Below are positions 18,293-27,114 of a stretch of DNA of 64,000 nucleotides, piece by piece. The DNA is taken from positions 1-64,000 of the forward strand of contig NZ_BBRX01000008.1 in the NCBI RefSeq assembly GCF_000829675.1, read 5' to 3'. The notes beneath the pieces were generated by a model. The model had not been told where the DNA came from and ran no database searches. It saw only the letters and a program-made list of their open reading frames with translations. The stretch comes from Acinetobacter rudis (GTDB taxonomy: Bacteria > Pseudomonadota > Gammaproteobacteria > Pseudomonadales > Moraxellaceae). The stretch's first letter is position 1, and every line of letters starts with the position of its first letter. A program made the position numbers and the translations under genes.

Positions 18293-20269
18293 ATGAACGT
18301 AAAGATAAAAAAGGTCGTACCCAGTGTTTTAAGTCTAGGCATATTGTCTTTACTCAGTGCATGTGGGGGTGATAGCGCCTCAATTAATGAAAGACCTGAA
18401 CCAGAATTGGTGAATTATACCAATGGTTGTTATGACACGGATCAACGTTGCCAAAATTTTGTGATTGACTATCCAGTTGCTGGTCTAGATTTTGATTGTC
18501 AGAAAGATACGGTGAATCACTTTGAAACTGCACTTGATAAAAATGTGGCTTTAGGTGGTTGCCGCGCTGGTGATACTGTTAAATTTACTTTGCAATCGAC
18601 AGCCAGTCAGCCCAAAATCATTTTAGGTGATATCGACCTATCTAAACTCAATCCTCGTTATGCACTTGGCCAACCGACTCAAATTAGCTTGATGCATATT
18701 GCAGCCGCTATGACGGGTAAAGATTTGGTTAAAACTGAGCAAAGCGATGAAACATTTAGAGTACTTGTTGCTTTAATCCGAATGTTTCAAGCACTTGGTG
18801 TAGAGCAAGGCGCTAACCAAATTGGCGATATTCAGCCGATTACACTTGATGCAGAACATAAGAAAAAGCTCGCTGATTTAACCGCATCAGTTGGGGTAAA
18901 AGATTTCCTCGATGGTAGTTATGTTTCGAAACTCCAGCCATGGGTCAATATTAGTCAGATCAGTGAAGCTCAAGCTGAAGCATCAGCTCTAGAACTGATG
19001 AATTTGACTAAAGTGAATATCTATTCAGCCAACATGGTACCGTTTATTATTGGTTCAATTGATGTAAGAGGGTTTCATGGTAAAAGTGAGACCAATCCAA
19101 ATAAAGAAGCACTTGCGAATCTTTATTTGTTAAATACGCGCGATGGCCATACGCTGGGTTATACCGTGTTATGGGCTGGTACGCCAAAGGTACCTGAAGG
19201 TGTGACAGAGGAGCAGTTTAAACGTATATTGCTCATCTCGCAGTTTGCTCCTGAGAAACTCAGTGCTACGGCACAGCAGGGCTGGGTAAATACCTTTAGT
19301 AATAAGATCACACAGCCATTACGTTTTACACAAAGCAACAGACCTGATAATTATTTACAAATCAATCAAGGTCAGTTTTTCAACAATAATACTGTTCCAG
19401 GCAATGAATATGTTTATAAGCGTGCAACAGGGGATAGTAAACCACCTCAAGATCCAAAGGTATACGGGGCTTGGGATCAGGTTTTAAATGGAGAGCGCTT
19501 TAAAGGCCAGATCGATATCTTTAAATCTAACCCGGCGACTTATTTAGACAAACGCGTGTTTAAGAGTGAGGCTAAAGTAAAATCTGGTGAGGATTATATT
19601 TTCCCGCTTTATGCCACTTTATCTTTTTCTTTCGATGATGATAAAAGACGTCCACCTGTTAAGGTCGGTATCGTGATTGATGAAAATGGTGACATTCGTA
19701 GTAACCGCACAGCGAATGAACTGTATTCTGAGCAATGTCCAAGTATCAATACCAGTACCTATATCGATGATTACGGCGTGCAACAATACCGCATCGGGAC
19801 AACAGGTGCTGCTAACTATGCTTTGACAGATAAATCATTAACACTTCGTATGATTCTCGCTGATCCAATTTTTGCTCCACTTGATGGTGCAATCATGGGC
19901 TTGAATGAAACCTTTATTCTTTCACCGAATAATAATTCTTCTCGTTCAAACACCTACAATAATACAGCGGCCACTAGAGAGAGTAATGACGGTAAGAATT
20001 CTATTGGTTTCACCTCGGGAGGACTGCGAATTAACTTACAAAACTTGCTGGTCAACCCAGATGTGAGTCGAGGTATTAATATTCATGGTTGGGGTCAAAA
20101 TGGTTCTACTGAAGCAACTTGGGGCAATATGTATGCCACAATGCAATTGGTTTATAACAACAATAATAAAGATCAAGTGACCGAGGCACAAAAAGAGTTG
20201 GTGAAAAATATGGGGGGTGGGCTGAGTATTAATCTGGCAAGCTGTTATCAGATCAAGAAAAAGCGTTAA
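18293..20269 (+). CDS. filF: FilF, large lipoprotein of the fil operon
   Basis: 658-residue lipoprotein, annotated as putative pilus assembly protein FilF in Acinetobacter and discussed in the literature as an A. baumannii vaccine candidate. The lipobox LSAC places the lipidated Cys at residue 24 and the following GGDS suggests outer-membrane sorting. The mature part has several Cys (NGCYDTDQRCQN, DFDCQKD, GGCRAG) probably paired in disulfides, a mid region of helices (MHIAAAMTGKDLVK), and a C-terminal half with beta-rich Ser/Asn-containing stretches ending SINLASCYQIKKKR. No enzyme motif is recognised. It is the last fil gene, 17 bases after filE, followed by a terminator. Surface exposure and a fibre-related role are inferred. 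Confidence 0.75.
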   Translation: MNVKIKKVVPSVLSLGILSLLSACGGDSASINERPEPELVNYTNGCYDTDQRCQNFVIDYPVAGLDFDCQKDTVNHFETALDKNVALGGCRAGDTVKFTLQSTASQPKIILGDIDLSKLNPRYALGQPTQISLMHIAAAMTGKDLVKTEQSDETFRVLVALIRMFQALGVEQGANQIGDIQPITLDAEHKKKLADLTASVGVKDFLDGSYVSKLQPWVNISQISEAQAEASALELMNLTKVNIYSANMVPFIIGSIDVRGFHGKSETNPNKEALANLYLLNTRDGHTLGYTVLWAGTPKVPEGVTEEQFKRILLISQFAPEKLSATAQQGWVNTFSNKITQPLRFTQSNRPDNYLQINQGQFFNNNTVPGNEYVYKRATGDSKPPQDPKVYGAWDQVLNGERFKGQIDIFKSNPATYLDKRVFKSEAKVKSGEDYIFPLYATLSFSFDDDKRRPPVKVGIVIDENGDIRSNRTANELYSEQCPSINTSTYIDDYGVQQYRIGTTGAANYALTDKSLTLRMILADPIFAPLDGAIMGLNETFILSPNNNSSRSNTYNNTAATRESNDGKNSIGFTSGGLRINLQNLLVNPDVSRGINIHGWGQNGSTEATWGNMYATMQLVYNNNNKDQVTEAQKELVKNMGGGLSINLASCYQIKKKR

Positions 20270-20290
20270 GTTGACTTAAGCCCTAAATTA

Positions 20291-20322
20291 AAAAGCTGAA
20301 TGAGTCATCATTCAGCTTTTTT
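20291..20322 (+). terminator. Rho-independent terminator after filF
   Basis: Perfect stem AAAAGCTGAATGA / TCATTCAGCTTTT with a GTCA tetraloop and T-run to 20322. It closes the fil operon and, read in reverse, the nearby minus-strand NUDIX gene. Confidence 0.92.
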
Positions 20323-20349
20323 GTATCAGCCATGCGCAGCTCAGGAAAC

Positions 20350-20898
20350 TTAGCCGGTATGATCCAAACGAGTACCAATGGTTTCTAGATGCATTGGAAA
20401 GTTATTGTGTGGTCGATCAGCAAAATAGTGTCGCAAAGTACGTTCTACACTTGGGAAGGCCAGTTGATCCCAAGGTATTTCTTCTTCGCTAAAAAGGCGA
20501 GATTCAATTGTTTCTGGGCCTGCACCAAATTTTCCATCAGCTAAATGCGCTTTGAATAAAACATAGATTTGTCCAATACGCGGAATATTATACATACAGT
20601 AAAGTTGTTCGATCGCGACTTCAGCTTCAGCTTCTTCTTGAGTTTCACGTGCAGCACCTTGTTCCATGGTCTCAAAAAGCTCCATATAACCTGCCGGTAA
20701 TGTCCATAAACCATAACGTGGTTCAATTGCGCGGCGGCATAACAAGACTTTATTTTGGTGTAAAACTAAGGCACCGCAAATGACTTTAGGATTTACATAA
20801 TGAACAGTGCCACAATGATTACACACCGCCCTAAGTTGGTGATCACCTAATGGAATTTGTTCTTGTGTTTTTTGACCGCAGGCAGTACAGAAGCTCAT
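20350..20898 (-). CDS. NUDIX hydrolase with N-terminal zinc ribbon (NudC-like arrangement)
   Basis: About 182 residues. The N-terminus is a zinc ribbon (CTACGQ and CNHCGTVHYVNPK, four Cys), followed by a NUDIX domain with box GYMELFETMEQGAARETQEE, where the catalytic REUxEE element is intact (RETQEE) but the usual Gly after it is replaced. This layout of zinc ribbon plus NUDIX occurs in pyrophosphohydrolases acting on nucleotide-sugar, NADH-like or flavin-like substrates; the protein is shorter than NudC and the substrate cannot be assigned. The start ATG 20898 gives MSFCTACG; a TTG at 20910 is the alternative, and neither has a strong Shine-Dalgarno. It is divergent from the second NUDIX gene at 21029. 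Confidence 0.85.
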   Translation of the reverse strand: MSFCTACGQKTQEQIPLGDHQLRAVCNHCGTVHYVNPKVICGALVLHQNKVLLCRRAIEPRYGLWTLPAGYMELFETMEQGAARETQEEAEAEVAIEQLYCMYNIPRIGQIYVLFKAHLADGKFGAGPETIESRLFSEEEIPWDQLAFPSVERTLRHYFADRPHNNFPMHLETIGTRLDHTG

Positions 20899-21028
20899 AA
20901 GTATCGACAAAAATGAGAGGTGAACTTGAGCATAACTGAATTTTGTCTTTGACGCATCAATTCTCCCTCTCTGTCTGGTTTTTCATATATATTAGAGCTA
21001 AAACAAATAGGAAAATAATTGAATTAAA

Positions 21029-21664
21029 ATGGAAAATCCAAAGTTGATACAGCAACTCGAACAACAGTTGCGTTTTGCGAAGCGTAAGCAAGATGCGCAA
21101 GCAGCTGTATTGATTGCGATTACGCAAGAAGAAGATCCCAAAGTATTACTTACCCGACGCGCGCTCAATATGAACTCTCATGCAGGAGAGGTTGCTTTCC
21201 CTGGTGGAAAACGTGACCCTACTGATACCAGTGATATTGCAGCCGCCTTACGCGAGGCTTGGGAAGAAACGGCATTGAATCCTTTTGATGTAAAAGTCGT
21301 GGGCGATCTGCCTATGGAAAAAGTGCGTAATGGTCTTACAGTGAAACCAATCGTTGGGATTATTCCAGCTGAAATTCAACTTGTGCCGCAACCTACAGAG
21401 ATTGATCGTATCTTCTTTGCATCCCTACAACAGCTTATGGTGACTCAACCTGAACCGCATAAGGTACAGTATGCACAGCAGTCTTTGTACTTCCCAAGTT
21501 TTCAAATTGAAAATGAGGTGATTTGGGGATTAACTGCACGGATTTTAATTTCGCTATTCCAGTATGGGTTTAATGTGCAAAAATCATGGCCTATGCTGAT
21601 CGACGCGACAACTATTGAAACAGCAAAAATTGATGCAACACAGATTAATCTACTTCCAAAGTAA
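21029..21664 (+). CDS. NUDIX hydrolase, CoA pyrophosphatase family (NudL-like)
   Basis: 211-residue protein of the CoA pyrophosphatase type (YeaB/NudL). The signature region HAGEVAFPGGKRDPTDT contains the family pattern before the box (LLTRRALNMNSHAGEV...), followed by ALREAWEETAL, the core REUxEE with catalytic glutamates that bind Mg/Mn. The C-terminal segment VIWGLTARILISL is typical of the family. It would hydrolyse CoA or acyl-CoA to 3',5'-ADP and phosphopantetheine derivatives. It starts from ATG 21029, 130 bases from the divergent NUDIX gene, and precedes the carbonic anhydrase-like gene by 37 bases. The specific substrate is a family-level inference. Confidence 0.88.
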   Translation: MENPKLIQQLEQQLRFAKRKQDAQAAVLIAITQEEDPKVLLTRRALNMNSHAGEVAFPGGKRDPTDTSDIAAALREAWEETALNPFDVKVVGDLPMEKVRNGLTVKPIVGIIPAEIQLVPQPTEIDRIFFASLQQLMVTQPEPHKVQYAQQSLYFPSFQIENEVIWGLTARILISLFQYGFNVQKSWPMLIDATTIETAKIDATQINLLPK

Positions 21665-21701
21665 TAAGCTTTAACGTGCAAGTAATGAGGATGTTATCAC
21701 C

Positions 21702-22253
21702 ATGATGTATACATTTAAGGGCCATTCACCCCGTACACGGGTGCAACCATGGGATGGTTGGATTGCAGATAATGCGACAGTGATTGGGCAAGTTGAATTG
21801 GGCAGTAAAGTCAGTATTTGGTTTGGCGCCGTGGTTAGGGGTGACAATAGTCTGATCCAAATTGGTGATTATAGTAATGTCCAAGAAAATGCAGTAATTC
21901 ATACTGATGCTGGAATCGATGTGCGTATTGGCGATTATGTCACTATAGGCCATCAAGCAACGATACATGGCTGTAGTATTGGGGATAACAGTCTCATTGG
22001 CATTAATGCGGTGATACTTAACAATGCGGTAATTGGTAAAAACTGTATTATTGGAGCCAATGCTTTGGTGCCTGAGGGTAAAGTGATTCCAGATAACTCA
22101 CTTGTTGTGGGCTCTCCTGCCAAGGTTATTCGTACCTTAGATGCAGATGCGGAAGTAAAATTGAAACAAAGCGCACTACATTATGCAGAACATTTTCCTC
22201 ATTTTGTCGCATTAGTCCCTTATCGTTTTGATGAGAGCGAACAGATTAAGTAA
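21702..22253 (+). CDS. Gamma-carbonic anhydrase family protein (YrdA-like)
   Basis: 183 residues forming a left-handed beta-helix of hexapeptide repeats, the YrdA/PaaY subgroup of gamma-class carbonic anhydrase-like proteins. Repeats are visible as [31 protein letters not shown] and [20 protein letters not shown]. The three Zn-ligand His candidates are His67-like (VIHTD), and the pair in GHQATIHG. The C-terminus carries a helix ([19 protein letters not shown] segment) that closes the trimer. Members range from active carbonic anhydrases to proteins of unknown function, so activity is not claimed. Start ATG 21702 has GAGGA upstream; ATG 21705 is equally possible. Confidence 0.9.
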   Translation: MMYTFKGHSPRTRVQPWDGWIADNATVIGQVELGSKVSIWFGAVVRGDNSLIQIGDYSNVQENAVIHTDAGIDVRIGDYVTIGHQATIHGCSIGDNSLIGINAVILNNAVIGKNCIIGANALVPEGKVIPDNSLVVGSPAKVIRTLDADAEVKLKQSALHYAEHFPHFVALVPYRFDESEQIK

Positions 22254-22368
22254 ATTAAGCTCATTGTTTATAAATCGTGATTTGGACTAGATTTACTATA
22301 GATCTGCTCTCGCGATCTGCATAGCAGTGGAGTAGAATAGTCGCAAATTTACATAGGGTAGCTTGTGC

Positions 22369-23037
22369 ATGAAATTGCTGGCATTGGAAACCGCCAATGA
22401 GCAATGTTCTGTGGCATTGGTCGATGCAACACAGACATTATTTTTTCAACTAGATCAGCGTGCTAAAGCTCAAACGCAGACAATACTTCCCATGATCGAT
22501 CAAGCTTTGAATGAGGCGGGTGTGGATTGTGCTGCTTTGACAGCAATTGCATTTAGTCGTGGTCCAGGCTCATTTAGTGGCGTGCGAATCAATGCTGCAG
22601 TTTGTCAGGCTTTGGCGTGGGCAAACGATACTCCTGTAATTGCGGTATCGACTTTACAGGCCCTTGCACAAGCAGCTTATCGTCATTTAGGTTTAACTGA
22701 AGTGACTGCGGTACTCGATGCTCGTATGAATGAAGTGTACATTGCCAGTTTTAAACTTGAGCAAGAGATCATGCAAGCCGTTGATGACGAGCGTATGCTG
22801 AGTTATGACCAAGCCGCAAGCTATAAAAAATATACAGCAGTGGGGTCTGGTGCACATTTACTAGAAGCCCAAGCCAATACTGATTTAGTGATTCATGCTG
22901 ATGCTTTAGATATTGCGGCAATTGCTCGAGTGATGGCAGAACAACAACTATGGGTTGATGCAGAACATGCATTACCTGTTTATTTACGTGAAAATGCTTG
23001 GAAAAAAATTTCAGAACAAGGCAAAGCATCTAAATAG
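22369..23037 (+). CDS. tsaB: tRNA threonylcarbamoyladenosine biosynthesis protein TsaB
   Basis: Scaffold protein that dimerises with TsaD in the complex making the t6A37 modification of ANN-decoding tRNAs; essential in many bacteria. The sequence starts MKLLALETANEQCSVAL, the ASKHA-fold opening, and contains FSRGPGSFSGVRI, the TsaB hallmark, then AWANDTPVIAVSTLQALAQ. The catalytic metal-binding His pair of TsaD is absent, as expected for TsaB. Start ATG 22369 is preferred over a TTG two codons upstream because AGGG lies upstream of it and the protein then begins MKLLALET. It precedes uppP by 8 bases. Confidence 0.93.
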   Translation: MKLLALETANEQCSVALVDATQTLFFQLDQRAKAQTQTILPMIDQALNEAGVDCAALTAIAFSRGPGSFSGVRINAAVCQALAWANDTPVIAVSTLQALAQAAYRHLGLTEVTAVLDARMNEVYIASFKLEQEIMQAVDDERMLSYDQAASYKKYTAVGSGAHLLEAQANTDLVIHADALDIAAIARVMAEQQLWVDAEHALPVYLRENAWKKISEQGKASK

Positions 23038-23045
23038 GAAAAATC

Positions 23046-23870
23046 ATGGATTTTTTATTGTTCATTCAAGCCGCTGTAATGGGTATCGTAGAAGGTATTA
23101 CAGAATTTCTACCCATTTCAAGCACCGGACATTTGATCTTAGCTTCGGAGTTAATGAATTTCTGGACTAAAGAAAAAAGTGATGTTTTTGTTGTTGCAAT
23201 TCAGGTTGGTGCAATTGCAGCAGTCATATATGAATACTGGGGCAAGCTTTGGGGCGCAGCAACAGGCTTAGTCACTGGAGAGAAGAAAGGGCGGCATTTG
23301 GGTATTAGCCTGATCTTGGCATCGATTCCAATTATGTTGGTCGGGTTGACCTTTGGTCAAACTGTCAAGGGACTATTGTTTAATGATATTTCAGTTGCTA
23401 TTGGCTTGATTGTCGGCGGTTTGATTATTTGGTGGGTGGAAAAAAATCCACGTCAAATTCATGCTGAAGAAGTTGATAATATTACAATTAAAGAAGCGAT
23501 TTATATTGGTTTAATTCAAGTTTTGGCATTGATTCCGGGAACATCACGTTCGGGCGCTACGATTATTGGCGCAATGATGCTTGGCGTATCACGTAAAGCG
23601 GCAACTGAGTTTTCTTTTTTCTTGGGTATTCCTGTCATTGTTGGGGCGGGCTTGCTTGATCTTTACCAAAGTTACCATGTGTTTACAACTGAGCAAGACT
23701 GGATGGTTTTGGCCTTTGGTACTTTAGTCTCTTTTGTGTCTGCGCTGGTGCTGATTCGTGTATTAGTTGCCTATGTGGCAAAACGTGACTTTATGGTGTT
23801 TGCCTGGTACCGCATTGTATCTGGGTTGATTATTTTATTATTTGCATTAACAGGCTGGAAATTATGGTAA
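23046..23870 (+). CDS. uppP: Undecaprenyl-diphosphatase UppP (BacA)
   Basis: Integral membrane phosphatase that recycles undecaprenyl pyrophosphate to the monophosphate carrier used for peptidoglycan and surface glycans; overproduction confers bacitracin resistance in other bacteria. 274 residues, with the two signature motifs [14 protein letters not shown] (N-terminal, catalytic Glu and Ser/His) and [10 protein letters not shown] (phosphate-binding). Several hydrophobic helices follow each motif. It starts 8 bases after tsaB and its end overlaps rsmJ by 7 bases, so tsaB-uppP-rsmJ looks like one transcription unit with coupled translation. Confidence 0.97.
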   Translation: MDFLLFIQAAVMGIVEGITEFLPISSTGHLILASELMNFWTKEKSDVFVVAIQVGAIAAVIYEYWGKLWGAATGLVTGEKKGRHLGISLILASIPIMLVGLTFGQTVKGLLFNDISVAIGLIVGGLIIWWVEKNPRQIHAEEVDNITIKEAIYIGLIQVLALIPGTSRSGATIIGAMMLGVSRKAATEFSFFLGIPVIVGAGLLDLYQSYHVFTTEQDWMVLAFGTLVSFVSALVLIRVLVAYVAKRDFMVFAWYRIVSGLIILLFALTGWKLW

Positions 23871-24661
23871 GCGAAATTCGCTTATTTGCTACAGCTGAAT
23901 ATACCACGCAAGCACAGTCTTATCAGACGGTATTGGCTGAGCGTGGTGTATCCACTGAATGTGTTGAAATCGAGCAGTTGAATGCTCGATTTTTACGTCA
24001 ACACCCAGAACTGGCTTTGTGTTTAGATCATGAAGGTTTGTGGTTGTCTGCTGAAGGCATGAAGATGCAGCCAGATTGGCGCGGTGAAACGTCTCGTTTA
24101 AAACGCGCCAGTTTAAAGTCAGAGTTATTGGCTCGTGCTTGTCAGTTGGCTGAAAAACCCAAGTTGATTGATGCAACTGCAGGTTTGGGGCACGACAGTT
24201 TGTTGATGGCACATTTGGGGGCTGAGGTAATTTTGGTGGAACGTCATCCGATTTTACTGACTCTACTCGAAGCTGCTCAGGCACAGGCTGCTCAAGATCC
24301 ATATTTGGCAGAGACAGCAGCTCGAATGAGTCTGGTTTTTGCAGATTCACAAGAGTATTTAGAACAGTGTGTGAGCGAACAAATACAGGTTGATGTGGTT
24401 TATCTTGATCCGATGTTCCCTCAGCGCGATCAAAATAGTAATAAAAAGCAAGCCTTAGTAAAAAAACAAATGCAGTTGTTGCATTTGTTGCTCGCAGATG
24501 ATGGGCATATGGATCTAGGAGATAGCCTTTTAGAACCTGCACGTCAGATTGCCAAGCGTGTTGTTGTTAAACGTCCACGATTAGCAGTGAATTTGGCAGA
24601 TGTTACACCAGATCATCAATGGTTAGGTGATGCGTGTCGTTTTGATGCATACTTTAAGTAA
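23864..24661 (+). CDS. rsmJ: 16S rRNA (guanine1516-N2)-methyltransferase RsmJ
   Basis: SAM-dependent rRNA methyltransferase that modifies G1516 of 16S rRNA. 265 residues, matching the RsmJ (YhiQ) family. Visible elements are the SAM-binding motif [20 protein letters not shown] with acidic LVERHP after it, and the NPPY-like catalytic motif [12 protein letters not shown], which fits the RsmJ DPMFP form. The preceding stretch [20 protein letters not shown] is typical of the family N-terminal module. The start overlaps the uppP end by 7 bases. It closes the tsaB-uppP-rsmJ group; no obvious terminator follows. Confidence 0.95.
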   Translation: MVSEIRLFATAEYTTQAQSYQTVLAERGVSTECVEIEQLNARFLRQHPELALCLDHEGLWLSAEGMKMQPDWRGETSRLKRASLKSELLARACQLAEKPKLIDATAGLGHDSLLMAHLGAEVILVERHPILLTLLEAAQAQAAQDPYLAETAARMSLVFADSQEYLEQCVSEQIQVDVVYLDPMFPQRDQNSNKKQALVKKQMQLLHLLLADDGHMDLGDSLLEPARQIAKRVVVKRPRLAVNLADVTPDHQWLGDACRFDAYFK

Positions 24662-24792
24662 AGTACATAATGTCATTAAATGCTTCAAAATCTTCTGAAA
24701 AATTGTTATATAGTAGATGCATTGTGTGTTTCGGTTCATGTTTACATGAGTCAAAATATGAAGAGAAGCCTTAGGCCTTAACTGAAAAATCT

Positions 24793-26217
24793 ATGATCGA
24801 TCTCAAACCCTCAATTAATTTTTGGCATGATTTAAACAGTAACCAACGTGCTGGTTTATGGTTATTTTTAGGCTCAAGAAAATCACTGCAAATTGTGCGA
24901 CCGTCTATCGTACAGTTATTGTTTTGGGGGATTTTGGGGGGCGCAGCCAATACATTATTTAGTTGGCTGTCTACAGGTACTCAAGGTTATTTTAACCAAC
25001 AAGGTTTAGTCAGTTATGCATTGTGGCCGTTTATTGCTCTGATTGTTGGGATATTTTTATCACAACGTGTCAATAACGCACGGCTTATGTTAGTCCCTGC
25101 AATACTCTGGCTTGTGCTTGATACACACATTGCGATACTGCAAAGCATTATTCAATATCTCTTGGTTTTAGACCTCCTTCCTGAGTTTTTTTACGATTAT
25201 TTACCACTGGTCTTTATGCTGTTCTTTGTTTGGCAGAGTTTGGCCGTAGTTTGGGTATTTGCACGTGAATTACAATGGCCGTGGTGGGAGCGTGCGCTGA
25301 TCATGGTGGGTACTTTGATTACCTTGATGGTGTGGCAAACCTCAGCGCGGGATCAACCAATTTTTAAAACAATCACTACACAACCGAGTATTTCAGAAAA
25401 AGCTTTTTATGCGCAAAGCAGGTTGTTAAATACTGAATTGGAACAAGTACAGTTAGGTGAGTTCGCACAAACTAAATGGTATTTTCTTGGTGTAGCAGGA
25501 GCTGGCTATCAGGATGTTTTTAAAATAGAAATTGAACGAATCAAACAACAATTTGATACACGTTTTGCCACTTTAGGGCGTTCTGTTGAATTGGTAAATA
25601 ATCCCGATACATGGACTGAAGCACCTATTGCCTCCAAGACCAGCATTGAACAGGCATTAAATCGTATTGGCCAACAAATGAATCCAGAAAGTGATGTGCT
25701 CTTTTTATATATGACATCGCATGGTTTGGCCAATCAGTTTGAACTGAGCAATGACCCGATTGATCTTGATGATGTTGATCCAAAATGGTTGCGTGATGTG
25801 CTTGATAAGTCACGCATTCGTTGGAAAGTTATTGTAATTTCTGCATGTTATTCAGGAAGTTTTATACCTGCATTACAGTCACCAGATACATTGATTATTA
25901 CTGCTTCAGCAGCAGACCGTGCTTCATTTGGCTGTTCAAATGAAGCGGATTATACGTATTTTGGCCGTGCGCTTTTTGAAATGGCGATGCGAGATAATAC
26001 CTCACTCAAAGCCAGTTTCAAGCAAGCGTCTGAAACTGTGGCGAAATGGGAAAGTGCACAAGGTTTTGAACCCTCAGAGCCACAGTGGGTGATTGGTAAA
26101 AATATGGAGTTAATGTTGCCTCAGTTAGAGCAACATCTCTTTCCTCAAAAAACAGCAATCACTACAGCAACAGAACAAATAACACCAGTGCAAACTATAC
26201 AGACAGCACAGCCATAA
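24793..26217 (+). CDS. Membrane protein with C-terminal C13 (legumain/caspase-like) peptidase domain
   Basis: 474 residues in two parts. The N-terminal half (to about residue 185) is a membrane domain with roughly five hydrophobic segments (e.g. VQLLFWGILGGAANTLF, YALWPFIALIVGIFL, IMVGTLITLMVW). After a linker, residues about 225-440 form a peptidase C13 domain: catalytic His310 in LYMTSHG and Cys352 in VISACYSG, the legumain/caspase-type H-G and A-C-Y-S-G arrangement. The C-terminus (TTATEQITPVQTIQT) is disordered. It is followed after 3 bases by S-formylglutathione hydrolase, so the two are probably coexpressed. C13 proteins in bacteria are little studied; a substrate cannot be named. Peptidase activity is a family inference. 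Confidence 0.82.
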   Translation: MIDLKPSINFWHDLNSNQRAGLWLFLGSRKSLQIVRPSIVQLLFWGILGGAANTLFSWLSTGTQGYFNQQGLVSYALWPFIALIVGIFLSQRVNNARLMLVPAILWLVLDTHIAILQSIIQYLLVLDLLPEFFYDYLPLVFMLFFVWQSLAVVWVFARELQWPWWERALIMVGTLITLMVWQTSARDQPIFKTITTQPSISEKAFYAQSRLLNTELEQVQLGEFAQTKWYFLGVAGAGYQDVFKIEIERIKQQFDTRFATLGRSVELVNNPDTWTEAPIASKTSIEQALNRIGQQMNPESDVLFLYMTSHGLANQFELSNDPIDLDDVDPKWLRDVLDKSRIRWKVIVISACYSGSFIPALQSPDTLIITASAADRASFGCSNEADYTYFGRALFEMAMRDNTSLKASFKQASETVAKWESAQGFEPSEPQWVIGKNMELMLPQLEQHLFPQKTAITTATEQITPVQTIQTAQP

Positions 26218-26229
26218 GAGATGAGAGCA

Positions 26230-27060
26230 ATGGAAAAAATTGAACAACATAACTGCTTTTCAGGTGTACAGCTGGTGTATAAACATCTGTCGGAAGTATT
26301 GAAATGTTCAATGAATTTTTCAATCTTTGTACCCGCACATGAAGAACATGAAAAGTTACCAGTCATCTACTGGCTTTCGGGTTTGACCTGTAATGAACAA
26401 AATTTTATAACCAAGGCCGGTGCACAAAAATATGCTTCTGAGCATAAGGTGATCATTGTTGCGCCAGATACCAGTCCACGTGGTGCTGATGTCGCTGACG
26501 ATGCTGCTTATGATTTAGGACAAGGGGCCGGTTTTTATCTCAACGCGACGCAAGCACCATGGTCTAAGCATTATCAGATGTACGACTATATTGTGCATGA
26601 GCTGAGACAATTGATTGATCAGCATTTTTCTACAAATGGTAAACAGAGCATTATGGGCCATAGTATGGGTGGTCATGGTGCTTTGGTTATTGGATTAAAA
26701 AATCCTGAACTATATCACAGCATTTCTGCATTTTCTCCAATTGTATCGCCAAGCCAAGTACCATGGGGCATACAGGCATTTACAGCCTATTTAGGTGCAG
26801 ATCAACAGACTTGGAAAGCATATGATGCTGTTGAATTGGTGAAAACTTGTCAAGTACAATTGCCGCTCTTGATTGATCAAGGTACTGCAGATAGCTTTTT
26901 ACAAGAACAACTTAAACCTGAATTACTTCATCAGGTTTGCGTAGAAAAAAACTATCCACTCACACTCAATATGCGTGAGGGCTTTGACCATAGTTATTAC
27001 TTTATAGCGAGCTATATTGAAAGTCATATTGCCTTTCATGCTCGAATTTTACGGGGATAA
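26230..27060 (+). CDS. fghA: S-formylglutathione hydrolase FghA
   Basis: Esterase of the glutathione-dependent formaldehyde detoxification pathway; it splits S-formylglutathione to formate and glutathione. About 276 residues in an alpha/beta-hydrolase fold. The nucleophile elbow is GHSMGGHGA (Ser145 in this numbering), with Asp in LLIDQGTADSF and His in GFDHSYYF. The family motifs YWLSGLTCNEQNF and APDTSPRGADV near the N-terminus form the oxyanion and substrate region. ATG 26230 (MEKIEQHNCFSG) is preferred as it matches relatives; ATG 26221 is 3 codons upstream. The usual partner, glutathione-dependent formaldehyde dehydrogenase, is not in this window. Confidence 0.93.
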   Translation: MEKIEQHNCFSGVQLVYKHLSEVLKCSMNFSIFVPAHEEHEKLPVIYWLSGLTCNEQNFITKAGAQKYASEHKVIIVAPDTSPRGADVADDAAYDLGQGAGFYLNATQAPWSKHYQMYDYIVHELRQLIDQHFSTNGKQSIMGHSMGGHGALVIGLKNPELYHSISAFSPIVSPSQVPWGIQAFTAYLGADQQTWKAYDAVELVKTCQVQLPLLIDQGTADSFLQEQLKPELLHQVCVEKNYPLTLNMREGFDHSYYFIASYIESHIAFHARILRG

Positions 27061-27114
27061 ATCCAGTAACGTGTTGATCAGCAACGGTTGTACTGGGTTT
27101 ATACAGGACACTGC

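Noticed and set aside
23889..24542. 217-codon minus-strand ORF
   Set aside because: Lies wholly antisense to rsmJ, whose frame carries all SAM-methyltransferase motifs; low-complexity shadow.
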